64,000 bases of DNA from Staphylococcus equorum. Lineage in GTDB: Bacteria; Bacillota; Bacilli; Staphylococcales; Staphylococcaceae. The stretch spans positions 766,033 to 830,032 of the forward strand of contig NZ_LNNB01000009.1 of the NCBI RefSeq assembly GCF_001747895.1. The letters are read 5' to 3'. This document shows, piece by piece, positions 9,062-18,790 of the stretch. The position numbers were made by a program, and so were the translations under genes. The first letter of the stretch is position 1; the number at the start of each line of letters is the position of its first letter. The notes below the pieces were generated by a model, which saw nothing but the letters and a program-made list of their open reading frames with translations, was not told the DNA's origin and ran no database searches.

Positions 9062-9104
9062 AAAAAGCACGCGACTTAAAATGAATTTAAGTCACGTGCT
9101 TTTT
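9062..9104. terminator. Bidirectional terminator after the UPF0637 gene
   Basis: AAAAAGCACG-C-GACTTAAA pairs with TTTAAGTC-A-CGTGCTTTTT around a five-base loop. It suits both this gene and the convergent DUF4064 gene. Confidence 0.9.
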
Positions 9105-9147
9105 CTATTATTACTTATTTATCTTTATAAATGATTGCTAGGAACAT

Positions 9148-9663
9148 TTAATAAATGTACGGGTCATCATCTTTTTTTCGTTTCATTTCTGCCTCAGGAT
9201 CCATGTCTTGCTGCTGGGGCTTTTCTCTTTCTTTTTCGTTATTATAAATATTATAATTTGGCATCTGATTAATTTGATTACCTTGATTCGTATTATCTTT
9301 TTTCGAAAATAACATAATACCTACAATTAGCCATAAAATCATTGCGATAAAGTTCCCACCAGATATACCAATAATAGCCGAAACAATAAATAAACATCCT
9401 GCTAGTATGCGATTACCTTTAATTGTAAAGACCGCAATAATAGCCAAAATCGTTGAAATAAGTGTAAAGATACCTTGTAGTACGATAGAAGCTTTAAAAG
9501 CTCCTGAGGTAATTTCTGTCCCTTGTTGTTGGTTCATTTCATTAAATACTGCTTTAAATTCTGGTACGTTGATGAAATTATATGCAATAACCATAAATAA
9601 TAAGTATATTAAACTAAGACTAATTGCTATCCATGCTAGGGTACGTTCTGCTTTCCTACTCAT
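9148..9663 (-). CDS. DUF4064-type membrane protein
   Basis: A 171-residue protein with four hydrophobic segments in the first 120 residues (about 9-30, 55-80, 84-100, 105-120). The hydrophilic tail is rich in N, Q, K and E and carries a KREKPQQQD-like stretch and KRKKDDD near the end. The layout resembles the membrane half of the larger neighbour upstream, so the two look like distant paralogues. The start follows AGGAGGAAG. A terminator stands between the two genes, so they are probably separate units. Function unknown; the pairing with auxB hints at an envelope role, which is inference. Confidence 0.75.
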   Translation of the reverse strand: MSRKAERTLAWIAISLSLIYLLFMVIAYNFINVPEFKAVFNEMNQQQGTEITSGAFKASIVLQGIFTLISTILAIIAVFTIKGNRILAGCLFIVSAIIGISGGNFIAMILWLIVGIMLFSKKDNTNQGNQINQMPNYNIYNNEKEREKPQQQDMDPEAEMKRKKDDDPYIY

Positions 9664-9772
9664 ATGCTTCCTCCTATAAATTCATTAATTATATCATAGC
9701 AAATTTATGAATAATTAAAAATAACCACGACCTATCGCTAAATGATATTATGTTAGAGCGATATAAATAAAA

Positions 9773-9806
9773 ACCCGATTGCCTCACATTATGTGAACAA
9801 TCGAGT
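9773..9806 (-). terminator. Intrinsic terminator downstream of auxB
   Basis: ACTCGATTG and CAATCGGGT form the outer stem and CACAT/ATGTG the inner stem on the minus strand, followed by TTTTTATTT. Confidence 0.8.
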
Positions 9807-9855
9807 CTAGTAGTTGAATACCAAATTGAATTATTATAAAACAACACAACTTTTA

Positions 9856-11082
9856 TTATGATTTGTCTTTTGTTTCAGAATCATTTTGTTCTTCAGATGT
9901 TGTATCTTGTGTTTCTTCAACATCTTGTGAAGTCATTTTCTTACGTTCTTCGAAATTCTTTCTACGCTGATTTGCTGCACTCGGTTGTTGTTTACGTTTT
10001 TCTTTTTCACGTTTTCTGCGTTCTTTTTTCTCTTGTTTAATACGTGCTTTTTCTTCAGCTTTTTCTTGCTTCAATCTAGCAGCTTCTTCAGCCTCTTCTT
10101 GTTTACGACGTTGTTCTTCTTCTTGCTCAGCTTGTTTTCTTTGTTGCGCTTCATACGCTTCTTGTTTACGGCGTTGTTCTTCTTCTGCTATACGTTGATT
10201 TTCTAATTCTGTTTCTTTAGCTTGTTGTTCTTGTTGCTCATTTGTTACTGCATCTTTGCTACTTTGATCTTCGTTGGCAACTGCTTCACCATCTTCATTA
10301 TATACATTGCTAACTTGACCGAAATCATCTTCAGTACTTTGACTGTCATCATCAACATTATTGTGTTTTCTTTGCTTATAGTTATATTTTGCTTGTCTAG
10401 AAAGTACTTGTGGTTCTTCATCAGATGCATTATTTTCAGAGTTTACTTTTTCTGCAACTTCAGAGCTATAACCACCTCTTCTTAATTGATTATCATTACT
10501 TTGTTGTTCTACGTCAGAAGTTTGTTGCTTTTCAATATATTGAGGTGAGTTTGGTTCTGATTGTTGCTCATAATTTGAATAACGCCCTTGGTACCCTTCT
10601 GCATAATATGCAGGCACTGTTTCTACTTTTTCTTTTCGTGCAAACATCATGATTGCCACGATTAAAAATAGAATAGGAATAATTAGTGGTACAAATAACA
10701 ACACTAATGGCAACGTCACTATCGTTGCGATTAAGAATAAGAATCCTGATAAAATTCTTATATTCATTGAAATTAAGGCTAAAAATGATAAAAGCAAGCA
10801 GACAATGAAATATACTATAATCGCCCACACGCCATTTTGTAGCCATATTACAAATTGGATTGTGTTTAATCCATTATTCGCTAATATTTGTTGAACAAAA
10901 TCATTGCCATTCAATGAAGTCTCCAAATTTTGTATTGATGCTTCACTACTAAAAGATACTAGTGCAATAAACATCGTAATAATGGTTAGTAATAATAAGA
11001 ATATCCAACTCAACCAACCTAATACTTTTTCTGCTAGTCGACTCACCGGACGTCTAACTTGAGTATATTGCTCTCCTGACAT
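9856..11082 (-). CDS. auxB: Membrane protein with long charged coiled tail, probable AuxB
   Basis: A 408-residue protein from the ATG at 11082, chosen because AAGGAG stands 10 bp upstream. A longer frame to 11112 lacks such a site. The first 140 residues hold four hydrophobic segments of DUF4064 type. The rest is hydrophilic, ending in a long E/K/R/Q-rich stretch (about residues 265-375) that should form a charged cytoplasmic helix. In S. aureus the gene next to potD is, as I recall, auxB, an auxiliary beta-lactam resistance factor linked to lipoteichoic acid stability; the name rests on that synteny. Length and tail composition may differ between species. Confidence 0.65.
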   Translation of the reverse strand: MSGEQYTQVRRPVSRLAEKVLGWLSWIFLLLLTIITMFIALVSFSSEASIQNLETSLNGNDFVQQILANNGLNTIQFVIWLQNGVWAIIVYFIVCLLLSFLALISMNIRILSGFLFLIATIVTLPLVLLFVPLIIPILFLIVAIMMFARKEKVETVPAYYAEGYQGRYSNYEQQSEPNSPQYIEKQQTSDVEQQSNDNQLRRGGYSSEVAEKVNSENNASDEEPQVLSRQAKYNYKQRKHNNVDDDSQSTEDDFGQVSNVYNEDGEAVANEDQSSKDAVTNEQQEQQAKETELENQRIAEEEQRRKQEAYEAQQRKQAEQEEEQRRKQEEAEEAARLKQEKAEEKARIKQEKKERRKREKEKRKQQPSAANQRRKNFEERKKMTSQDVEETQDTTSEEQNDSETKDKS

Positions 11083-11155
11083 GTCTTTACAACTCCTTAT
11101 ATTGCTTGTCAAACTATTATATCGAATTAACGATCAAATAACTACTAACTATGAC

Positions 11156-12229
11156 TTATTTTAATGACATTTTAAAATTTAAAAATCTTTCATTATATTC
11201 ACTTAACGCCTCTTTACCTAAATCTTTATAAACTTCTAAATTGGCTTGTTCTTCCTTTGTAGGATAAAACCGTTCATCATTTTTTATGCTTTCAGGCAAT
11301 TGAGTTCTTGCTGCCTTATTAGGTGTCGCATAGCCCACCCATTCTGTATTTTGTTTACTATGTTCAGCATCTAATAAAAAGTTCATAAACTTATAGGCAC
11401 CTGCTTTATTTTGTGTGGTCTTAGGTATAACCATATTATCAAACCACAGATTTGAACCTTCTTTAGGTACTACATAATCAAATCCTTCATTTTGTTGTAC
11501 AATAGGAGCTGCAACACCGCTCCATACCACTGCAATATTTGCTTCATGCTGTTCTAACATCATTGAAATTTCATCACCTACCACGCCTTTAACATTAGGT
11601 CCTAAATGCGTTAAGTCTTTCTCAGCTTCTGCTAAATATGATGAATGTGTCTCATTTATACTATAACCTAATTTATTTAAAGCTACACCTATCATTTCTC
11701 TCGCACCATCTACTAATAATATATCATTTTTATATTTTGCTTTATAAAGCTGATCCCACGACTCAAAGTTATCATTTGGGTATATATTTTTATTGTAAAT
11801 AATACCTACAGTACCAAAAAAATAAGGTATTGAATACGTATTATCTTCATCAAATGGCATATCAAGATAATCTGCATCAAGATTTTTCATATTAGGTAGT
11901 TTCTCATGATTTAGAGGTAATAACAATTGTTGTCTTTTCAATTTTTGAACTGTATAGTCACTCGGAAAAGCAACATCATAATGAGTGCCACCATTTTTAA
12001 TTTTGGCTTCCATCGCTTCATTTGAATCAAATGTTTCATAAACGACTTCTATTCCTGTTTCTTTTTGGAATTGTTTTAATAAACTAGGATCAATATATTC
12101 TCCCCAATTATAAACATAAATTTTTTCACCAGTGTCAGAGTGCTGCTTTGAAGTGAATCTTTGGCTGATAAATAAACATATCAGACCAACGACAATAGAA
12201 ATTATAATTAACTGTAAAAAACGTTTCAT
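11156..12229 (-). CDS. potD: Spermidine/putrescine ABC transporter, substrate-binding protein
   Basis: Extracellular polyamine-binding component of PotABCD. The 357-residue protein starts with a basic stretch and a single hydrophobic segment (about residues 5-25). The mature part begins KIYVYNWGEYIDPSLLKQF, the classic PotD start, and later shows YFFGTVGIIYNK. The N-terminal segment has a Cys but not a good lipobox, so it may be held by the uncleaved helix rather than by lipid. Its start codon shares one base with the potC stop, so the two are translationally coupled. It is the last gene of the pot operon. Confidence 0.93.
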   Translation of the reverse strand: MKRFLQLIIISIVVGLICLFISQRFTSKQHSDTGEKIYVYNWGEYIDPSLLKQFQKETGIEVVYETFDSNEAMEAKIKNGGTHYDVAFPSDYTVQKLKRQQLLLPLNHEKLPNMKNLDADYLDMPFDEDNTYSIPYFFGTVGIIYNKNIYPNDNFESWDQLYKAKYKNDILLVDGAREMIGVALNKLGYSINETHSSYLAEAEKDLTHLGPNVKGVVGDEISMMLEQHEANIAVVWSGVAAPIVQQNEGFDYVVPKEGSNLWFDNMVIPKTTQNKAGAYKFMNFLLDAEHSKQNTEWVGYATPNKAARTQLPESIKNDERFYPTKEEQANLEVYKDLGKEALSEYNERFLNFKMSLK

Positions 12230-13047
12230 TATAATATACCCCGTTTCACTTGTTTTTTATGCTTAAGTATTTTTTTAATAAAATAATACCCTAGTATACT
12301 TAACATAATACCAACAAATAAAATGGTAGATATTGCATTAATTTCCATGCTAATACCTTTTCTTGCCATTGCATAAACTTCTACGGAAAGCACACTAAAT
12401 CCATTACCAGTAACAAAGAAACTGACAGTGAAATCATCTAATGAATAGGTCAACGCCATAAAAAAGCCCCCGATAATTGCTGGCATTAAATGAGGCAACA
12501 TTACCTTATTCAATACTTGAAACTCCGTTGCACCTAAATCACGAGCCGCGTTTAATGTATGATTATTCATTTCATACAATTTAGGTAACACAATAATTAC
12601 CACAATAGGAACACAAAAAGCAATGTGTGAAATAAGTACCGTTATCAACCCAAGACCTATACCAGTAAAATGTCCTATAGCAGTAAACATAATTAAAAAT
12701 GAAGCGCCAATAACAACATCAGAAGATACCATTAAAACATTATTTAATGTAAGTAATGAAACTTTTAATTTCTTGTTTTTTAAATGATATAAGCCAATTG
12801 CACCTAATGTTCCTATTACAGTAGCACATCCAGCGGCTAATAATGCTACACCAATCGTATTAAAAATGACAGACATTAATCGGTCATTACTGAATAACGA
12901 TTGATAATGTTCCAAAGTAAAGCCATCAAAATGAATCATATTACCAGCAGCATTAAACGAATAAACCATTAAAAATAATATTGGAGCATATAAAATAGTA
13001 ATTAATATACCGATATATAATTTGCCATACCATCTCATATGATTCAC
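12229..13047 (-). CDS. potC: Spermidine/putrescine ABC transporter permease PotC
   Basis: Inner permease of the polyamine importer, 272 residues, six predicted helices. The EAA loop that docks on PotA is visible as LNAARDLGATEFQVLNKVMLP (about residues 168-188). A FYPIxxxxY-type start (YAPILFLMVYSFN) is typical of PotC. It overlaps potB by 4 bp and potD by 1 bp, so the four genes form one message. Confidence 0.93.
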   Translation of the reverse strand: MNHMRWYGKLYIGILITILYAPILFLMVYSFNAAGNMIHFDGFTLEHYQSLFSNDRLMSVIFNTIGVALLAAGCATVIGTLGAIGLYHLKNKKLKVSLLTLNNVLMVSSDVVIGASFLIMFTAIGHFTGIGLGLITVLISHIAFCVPIVVIIVLPKLYEMNNHTLNAARDLGATEFQVLNKVMLPHLMPAIIGGFFMALTYSLDDFTVSFFVTGNGFSVLSVEVYAMARKGISMEINAISTILFVGIMLSILGYYFIKKILKHKKQVKRGIL

Positions 13048-13847
13048 CTTTTCCTATTCGTAACATTAGTATTCGTAATAATTAAGATGAACGCCATAAA
13101 TACGATTAAAAACAACGCAATCGTTGAACCCATTCCATAGTTTTGTATCACTAGAAATTGTTCTTCTATGGCTGTCCCAATATTAATCACTTTATTACCT
13201 GCAATAAGTCTCGTAATCATAAAAAGCGACAATGCAGGTATAAACGTGACTTGAATTCCTGTCAGTACACCTTGCTTCGTAAGTGGTAGGATGATTTTTC
13301 TAAATGTTGTTAGCTTATTCGCACCTAAATCACTTGAAGCTTGCAAAATATTTTCAGGAATATCCTTCATACTATTAAAAATAGGTAAAATCATAAATGG
13401 AATATAAATATAACTTGCTACTATTAAAAAAGCAGGAACAGTAAATAACAATTCCATTTTAGGCAAATGTAAAAAATTCATTATTTGATTGATAATACCA
13501 TCATGACTGAAAATGCCTATAAATGCATAGGTCTTCAGTAGTAAATTAATCCAAGTTGGTACGATGAGTATAAGTAACCATATATTTTGATGTTTAGATG
13601 AACTTATAAAATATGCAGCTGGATAGCTTATAAGTAGCGTCATACACGTAATTGCTGCAGCAAAACATACCGAGTCCCAAATCATCGTGAAATATTTCAA
13701 TGAAATCATCTGTTTATAATTTTCCAAACCAAAATGCCCTTGCATATCAATAAACGAGAAATAAACAAGAAGCATCACAGGAACAACGATAAATAAAACC
13801 ATCCACATTATATAGGGTATAAATAAAAATGTATTAATCTTGCGCAT
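13044..13847 (-). CDS. potB: Spermidine/putrescine ABC transporter permease PotB
   Basis: Second permease of the importer, 267 residues from the ATG at 13847. The open frame runs 33 codons further upstream but those codons lie inside potA and have no PotB-like sequence. The chosen ATG overlaps the potA stop by 14 bp and lies after GAGGAAATC, giving coupled translation. Six hydrophobic helices are visible and the EAA loop reads [20 protein letters not shown] (about residues 176-195). Confidence 0.92.
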   Translation of the reverse strand: MRKINTFLFIPYIMWMVLFIVVPVMLLVYFSFIDMQGHFGLENYKQMISLKYFTMIWDSVCFAAAITCMTLLISYPAAYFISSSKHQNIWLLILIVPTWINLLLKTYAFIGIFSHDGIINQIMNFLHLPKMELLFTVPAFLIVASYIYIPFMILPIFNSMKDIPENILQASSDLGANKLTTFRKIILPLTKQGVLTGIQVTFIPALSLFMITRLIAGNKVINIGTAIEEQFLVIQNYGMGSTIALFLIVFMAFILIITNTNVTNRKR

Positions 13848-14934
13848 AATCGATTTCCTCGTAACTTTCAATACGCTTATCAAATTCAGCTTCACTTTCA
13901 CCTGGTACCATAATATGAATTGCTTCTGGTTCAAAGTATAAACCAACTTTACTATTAACTTCTGCTTTTTTAGTAGAGTGAATCAGCCATTCGTAACCTT
14001 TACTATCAATGCAATTGATTTCATAATGTACACCTCTGAAAAGCATAGAAGCAACTGTCACTTCGAATAAACCTTGCTCCAGTTGAATCAAGGATATATC
14101 TTCTGGCCTAATCACTACTTCTACATGCTGTTGTGGTGGTATACCCATGTCTACACATTCTATATCTTGACCGTAAATATTCACGATATAGTCCTTTATC
14201 ATTGTGCCTACAATAATATTTGATTCTCCTATGAAATCGGCAACGAAACGATTTACTGGTTCGTCATATATATCAGTTGGCGTGCCAAATTGTTGTATTT
14301 TACCATTTTTCATTACAAATATATAATCACTAAGCGCTAACGCTTCTTCCTGATCATGTGTAACAAAAATAAATGTTATACCTAATCTAGACTGTATTTC
14401 TCTTAATTCATACTGCATTTGCGTTCTTAATTTTAAATCAAGTGCTGATAAAGACTCATCTAATAATAATATTTCTGGCTCATTTACGATCGCACGTGCA
14501 ATTGCAATACGCTGTTTTTGCCCCCCACTCATACCTTCAATTGTTCTATCTTCATAGCCAGTGAGTTTAACAAGATTTAATGCTTCTTGCACTTTTTTAT
14601 TAATGGCGCTTTTGTTCATTTTCTTTAATTTTAATCCAAAAGCAACATTATCATAAACATTTAAATGCGGAAATAATGCATAGTCTTGAAATACTGTATT
14701 CACCTTGCGTTTGTTTGCTGGTATATGATTAATTGACTGATTTTGATATATAATATCGCCTTCATCGGCTTGTTCAAATCCTGCAATAAGTTTTAAAATT
14801 GTTGTTTTACCACAACCAGAAGGTCCAAGTAATGTATAAAAATGACCTGACTCAATATCTATATTAATTTTATCTAATATGGGTGTATCATCATAAGCTT
14901 TACTTACAGCATTAAAAGATAATAACGGACTCAT
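13834..14934 (-). CDS. potA: Spermidine/putrescine ABC transporter ATP-binding protein
   Basis: ATPase of the polyamine importer, 366 residues. Walker [10 protein letters not shown] (about residues 38-46), signature [14 protein letters not shown] (about 134-147), Walker [13 protein letters not shown] and the switch [12 protein letters not shown] are intact. The C-terminal 120 residues form the TOBE-type regulatory domain (RPEDISL). It is the first structural gene of the operon, 12 bp after the remains of the regulator, with a GGAGG site before the ATG. Confidence 0.95.
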   Translation of the reverse strand: MSPLLSFNAVSKAYDDTPILDKINIDIESGHFYTLLGPSGCGKTTILKLIAGFEQADEGDIIYQNQSINHIPANKRKVNTVFQDYALFPHLNVYDNVAFGLKLKKMNKSAINKKVQEALNLVKLTGYEDRTIEGMSGGQKQRIAIARAIVNEPEILLLDESLSALDLKLRTQMQYELREIQSRLGITFIFVTHDQEEALALSDYIFVMKNGKIQQFGTPTDIYDEPVNRFVADFIGESNIIVGTMIKDYIVNIYGQDIECVDMGIPPQQHVEVVIRPEDISLIQLEQGLFEVTVASMLFRGVHYEINCIDSKGYEWLIHSTKKAEVNSKVGLYFEPEAIHIMVPGESEAEFDKRIESYEEIDYAQD

Positions 14935-14946
14935 TTGTGCTTCCTC

Positions 14947-15340
14947 CTATAAATATGATGCAGTTGCAACAATCATAACTCGAGCTTCATTTGATGTAGA
15001 ATTAATTAATTTATGTTCTTGCTTTGCTTTAAAATAAAGCGCATCTCCCATTTCAGCATGAAACACGTTACCACCTAACAATAATGTAACTTCACCTGCT
15101 AAACAATATATAAATGTATCCGAATTTGAAGGTTCAAAATTTTTATATGCAGCATTTCCATTTAAAGTAATTATAAGTGGTTCCATTTCAAACTCATTAG
15201 ATTGCGAAATTGGCCAATGAAGTATATTGATTCTCAATTTGAGTAATATAGCCTTTTGATAAATCTGTGCGTTCAGCTAACTCTCCTTGAGTGAGATTTT
15301 TAATTTGTCTTAGTGTTTTAATCTTCTTACCTATATTCAT
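14947..15340 (-). pseudogene. HTH-cupin regulator of the pot operon, broken by an internal deletion
   Basis: Two frames together make a shortened XRE-cupin regulator. The upstream part gives the HTH start (MNIGKKIKTLRQIKNLTQGE to SKGYITQIENQ, about 38 residues). The frame then runs into a stop at 15197. The downstream part, in another frame, begins at ILHWPISQSNEFEMEPLI and continues through a complete cupin domain to the usual end VMIVATASYL (about 93 residues). Intact relatives are about 180 residues, so roughly 45-55 residues covering the end of the HTH and the linker are missing and the frame is shifted. The junction lies near 15205-15225. The family (PuuR-like) normally heads the potABCD operon. 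A sequencing error could shift a frame but would not remove these residues. Confidence 0.75.
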
Positions 15341-15425
15341 CATGACATTCTTTATATAAATTAACTTTTTAGGATTATACGGCATTTTATGATGTGCACT
15401 ACACTAAAATTTCGCAAAAATAAAA

Positions 15426-15494
15426 AAGCTATATACTGTTTACTTTTATCAAACGTTTTATTTAATGCTTAATAAAAATATCAGAATATAGCTT
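15426..15494 (-). terminator. Possible terminator of the UPF0223 gene
   Basis: AAGCTATA and TATAGCTT are inverted but 53 bp apart, with AAACGTTTT in between. On the minus strand the last arm is followed by TTTTTTATTTTT, which favours termination. Confidence 0.4.
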
Positions 15495-15506
15495 ATATAA
15501 CAATAG

Positions 15507-15785
15507 TTATTTTTTAGTTGCACTGAAAAACTTTTGACTGTTGTCAGTTTGAACTGTTTTTACTGCTTGGTAACTATTATATCCACTACTTTTTTCGAAT
15601 TCTTTAAAAATCTGTTTTTCTTCTGCTTTTCCAGGAACAATTGTTTTGAATTGTCTGTAGCGATCTAATAATAATTTACCTTCTACTTCTGATTCATAAA
15701 AAGATTCTACAGCATTGAAAAATGATACAACTTGCATCATTTCATCATTTGACCACTCAAGATCTATCGGATATTGATACTCCAT
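15507..15785 (-). CDS. UPF0223 family protein (YktA-like)
   Basis: A 92-residue soluble protein starting MEYQYPIDLEWSNDEM at the ATG at 15785, which follows a strong AGGAGGG site. The upstream extension to 15812 lacks support. The motif VVSFFNAVESFYE and the conserved YRQFKTIVPGKAEEK segment identify UPF0223. Function unknown. It lies upstream of the truncated pot regulator and downstream of pdhD, separated from pdhD by a terminator. Confidence 0.85.
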   Translation of the reverse strand: MEYQYPIDLEWSNDEMMQVVSFFNAVESFYESEVEGKLLLDRYRQFKTIVPGKAEEKQIFKEFEKSSGYNSYQAVKTVQTDNSQKFFSATKK

Positions 15786-15853
15786 ATAAGTATCCCTCCT
15801 ACTTTTTATCAAATATTTTAGTTTCTTTTAGATTTTACATTTTAAAATAAAAA

Positions 15854-15898
15854 AGGGAGCGGGACAGAAATCAAAATTTGATTTCGTATTCCCGCCCC
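15854..15898 (-). terminator. Terminator of the pdh operon, with staphylococcal GGGACAGAAAT element
   Basis: On the minus strand GGGGCGGGAA, GAAATCAAA and their complements form a long hairpin ending in CCCTTTTTTATTTT. The plus strand reads GGGAGCGGGACAGAAATC, a sequence type common between staphylococcal genes. Confidence 0.8.
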
Positions 15899-15934
15899 CA
15901 CAAGGCTATCGTTATATCTGTTACAACAATGAAA

Positions 15935-17341
15935 TTACATTGTGTGTACTGGTAAACCTATAGCTTTTTCAGCAGCTTCCATAGACATTTCACCTAATGT
16001 TGGGTGAGCATGTACAGTTAATGCTAAATCTTCAGCATTCATTCCAGCTTCGATTGCTAAACCTAACTCAGAAATAATATCAGAAGCGCCAGTACCAACT
16101 ACTTGAGCACCTACTAATGTATTATCTTCTTTAAGCGTAATAAGTTTAACAAAACCAGTAGTGTCATCTAATGATAACGCACGGCCGTTAGCTGCATAAG
16201 GGAATTTAGAAGCAGTAATTTTTAATCCTTCTTCTTTAGCTTGAGCTTCTGTATAACCTACTTGAGCAAGTTCTGGCTCAGTGAAACATACAGCAGGCAT
16301 ACCGATGTAATCTACTTCTGATGCTTCACCAGAGATTACTTCAGCTGCTACTTTAGCTTCATAGCTTGCTTTATGCGCAAGTGGTAAACCAGGAACGATA
16401 TCACCAATTGCAAAAATGTTTTCAATTGAAGTGCGGCTCTGTTTGTCTACTTCGATTAATCCACGTTCTGCAAATTTAAGACCTAATTCTTCTAAGCCTA
16501 ATTCATCAGTGTTAGGACGACGACCTACAGTAACTAATACATAATCAGCATCGATTGTTTGTTCTTCGCCGTTTACTTCGTAAGTTACTTTAACGCCGTT
16601 TTCAGTTTCTTCAGCCGATTTAGCCATAGCTTCAGTTACAATGTCAACGCCTTTTTCTTTCATACCTTTTTTAACAGGTTGCGTCATTTGTTTTTCAAAA
16701 CCGCCTAAGATATCTTTAGCGCCTTCTAAAATAGTAACTTCTGAACCAAAGTTTGCAAAAGCAGTTCCAAGTTCAGAACCAATATAACCGCCACCAACAA
16801 CTACTAATTTACCAGGAACTTCTTGTAAATTTAGAGCGCCAGATGAATCAATTACACGATTTCCAAACTCGAAGTTAGGGATTTCAATTGGTCTTGAACC
16901 AGTTGCAATAATCGCGTTTTTAAAGTTATATGTTTGAGCACTTTTCTCATCCATAACACGTAAGCTATTGTTATCAACAAAGTAAGCTTCGCCTTTAACG
17001 ATTTCTACTTTATTACCTTTTAACAATCCTTCAACGCCACCAGTTAATTTTTCAACTACTGATTGTTTGAATTCTTGAACTTTATTAAAATTAAGTGAAA
17101 CACTTTCAGCAATAACACCTAAATTTTCTGAGTTCTTAGTTTCATCATAACGGTGTGAAGCGTGTAACAATGCTTTAGAAGGAATACATCCAACATTAAG
17201 ACATACGCCACCTAATGTGCCTTTTTCAACGATTGTTACTTTTTGACCTAACTGTGCTGCACGAATTGCTGCAACATAGCCTCCTGGTCCTGCTCCGATT
17301 ACAATAGTGTCTGTTTCAATTGGGAAATCTCCAACTACCAT
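15935..17341 (-). CDS. pdhD: Dihydrolipoamide dehydrogenase (E3)
   Basis: FAD-dependent E3 of the pyruvate dehydrogenase complex, which reoxidises lipoamide and passes electrons to NAD. The 468-residue protein has the FAD-binding [17 protein letters not shown] (about residues 17-33), the redox disulfide [17 protein letters not shown] (about 44-60), the NAD-binding [15 protein letters not shown] and the C-terminal catalytic HAHPTLGE with the active His-Glu pair. It follows pdhC by 3 bp and ends the operon. Confidence 0.97.
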   Translation of the reverse strand: MVVGDFPIETDTIVIGAGPGGYVAAIRAAQLGQKVTIVEKGTLGGVCLNVGCIPSKALLHASHRYDETKNSENLGVIAESVSLNFNKVQEFKQSVVEKLTGGVEGLLKGNKVEIVKGEAYFVDNNSLRVMDEKSAQTYNFKNAIIATGSRPIEIPNFEFGNRVIDSSGALNLQEVPGKLVVVGGGYIGSELGTAFANFGSEVTILEGAKDILGGFEKQMTQPVKKGMKEKGVDIVTEAMAKSAEETENGVKVTYEVNGEEQTIDADYVLVTVGRRPNTDELGLEELGLKFAERGLIEVDKQSRTSIENIFAIGDIVPGLPLAHKASYEAKVAAEVISGEASEVDYIGMPAVCFTEPELAQVGYTEAQAKEEGLKITASKFPYAANGRALSLDDTTGFVKLITLKEDNTLVGAQVVGTGASDIISELGLAIEAGMNAEDLALTVHAHPTLGEMSMEAAEKAIGLPVHTM

Positions 17342-17344
17342 ATT

Positions 17345-18640
17345 TTACCCCTCCATTAATAATAATTCTGGATTATTCAATAAACGTTTGATATGATTCA
17401 TAGCATTTTGGCCAGTAGCACCATCAATTTGTCTGTGGTCAAAGCTTAATGATAATGATAATACTGGTGCAGCTATTATTTCTCCATCTTTAACAATTGG
17501 TTTTTGTGCAATACGGCCAATGCCTAATATAGCTACTTCTGGGTGATTGATTACTGGAGTGAACCATTGTCCACCAGCAGAACCGATATTACTGATCGTA
17601 CATGTAGCATGTTTCATTTCATCTGCAGCTAATTTTCCGTCACGTGCTTTAACAGCAAGTTCGTTAATTTCGTCTGAGATGCTGAACATTGATTTACGGT
17701 CTGCATGTTTAACAACAGGAACTAATAATCCTCTGTCAGTGTCTGCAGCAATACCGATGTTCCAATAATGTTTGTGTACAATCTCGCCAGCATCTTCGTT
17801 AAATGAAGTGTTAAGCGCTGGATATTTTTTAAGTGCAGAAACAAGTGCTTTAACAACATAAGGTAAGAAAGTTAATTTAGTACCTTGTTCAGCTGCAACT
17901 TCTTTGAATTTTTTACGGTGATCCCATAATTCTTGAACATCAATTTCATCCATTAATGTTACGTGAGGCGCAGTGTGTTTTGAGTTAACCATTGCTTTAC
18001 CAATTGCTTTACGCATTGCAGGTATTTTCTCAGTTGTTTCTGGGAATTCGCCTTCTGTAGAAACTGTTGCTGATTGTGCTGCACTTGAAGTTTCTTCAGT
18101 TGTTGTAGCTGCACTTTCATTTGAAGCTGCTTCTCCGCCACCATTTAAGTAAGCGTCCACATCTTCTTTAGTTGTACGGCCATTTTTACCTGAACCTGAA
18201 ACAGCTTTAATGTTAACGCCATTATCACGAGCATATTTACGAACTGAAGGCATTGCTTTAACGCGTTTGCTTTCATCTATTTCTTCGTCTTTAGAAGCTT
18301 GTGCAGGTGCTTCTTCTTTAGTGCTTTCTTCTGCAGGTGCTTCTGTTTCTTCACTTGCTGAATCGTCACTTTCACTACCTTTGAATTGCATTTCTTCTGC
18401 ATCTGGTGAATCGATTTTTACGATTGTGTCACCAACAACTGCTACAGTACCTTCATCTACTAGTACTTCTTCAATAGTACCTGAAACAGGTGATGGGATT
18501 TCAACAACTGATTTATCGTTTTGTACCTCAGCTAAAATATCGTCCTCTTCAATTGTATCTCCAGATTTAATAAACCATTTTACAATTTCACCTTCGTGGA
18601 TACCTTCACCAATGTCGGGTAATTTAAATTCAAATGCCAC
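17345..18640 (-). CDS. pdhC: Dihydrolipoamide acetyltransferase (E2)
   Basis: Core of the pyruvate dehydrogenase complex, transferring acetyl from lipoamide to CoA. In order: one lipoyl domain (residues 1-80) with the lipoylated Lys in NDKSVVEI, an acidic A/E/S-rich linker, a peripheral-subunit-binding domain (about 127-165), a second A/T/S-rich linker, and the catalytic domain ending with [12 protein letters not shown], which holds the active His and Asp. Length 431 with a single lipoyl domain is normal for Gram-positive E2. A 148-bp gap with a long hairpin separates it from pdhB, unlike the tight junctions elsewhere in the operon. Confidence 0.97.
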   Translation of the reverse strand: MAFEFKLPDIGEGIHEGEIVKWFIKSGDTIEEDDILAEVQNDKSVVEIPSPVSGTIEEVLVDEGTVAVVGDTIVKIDSPDAEEMQFKGSESDDSASEETEAPAEESTKEEAPAQASKDEEIDESKRVKAMPSVRKYARDNGVNIKAVSGSGKNGRTTKEDVDAYLNGGGEAASNESAATTTEETSSAAQSATVSTEGEFPETTEKIPAMRKAIGKAMVNSKHTAPHVTLMDEIDVQELWDHRKKFKEVAAEQGTKLTFLPYVVKALVSALKKYPALNTSFNEDAGEIVHKHYWNIGIAADTDRGLLVPVVKHADRKSMFSISDEINELAVKARDGKLAADEMKHATCTISNIGSAGGQWFTPVINHPEVAILGIGRIAQKPIVKDGEIIAAPVLSLSLSFDHRQIDGATGQNAMNHIKRLLNNPELLLMEG

Positions 18641-18720
18641 GTTATTATCCTCCTAAAAATTCATATTAAGTCAAAAATTAGAAATTGAGCGATGAACAAT
18701 TAAGTCACTATCTCATGCTA

Positions 18721-18790
18721 TAAATATATATTTAGATGAAGTAGGTGTATCAACTAAACTGATATCATCCTACTTCATTAAATATATATT
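18721..18790 (-). other. Long stem-loop between pdhB and pdhC
   Basis: Immediately after the pdhB stop the minus strand can fold into a stem of about 20 bp: TATATATTTA plus ATGAAGTAGG pair with CCTACTTCAT and TAAATATATA with one bulged C. An inner TATCA/TGATA pair closes the loop. No U-run follows, so it is not a standard terminator. Likely roles are RNA processing, 3' protection of pdhAB mRNA, or partial read-through control. Confidence 0.65.

Noticed and set aside
9858..10485. Several plus-strand frames opposite auxB
   Set aside because: Phe/Leu/Ser/Cys-rich mirror of the Glu/Lys-rich auxB tail; no start signals.
17547..18656. Plus-strand frames opposite pdhC
   Set aside because: Mirror frames of the strongly biased E2 linker; pdhC is certain.
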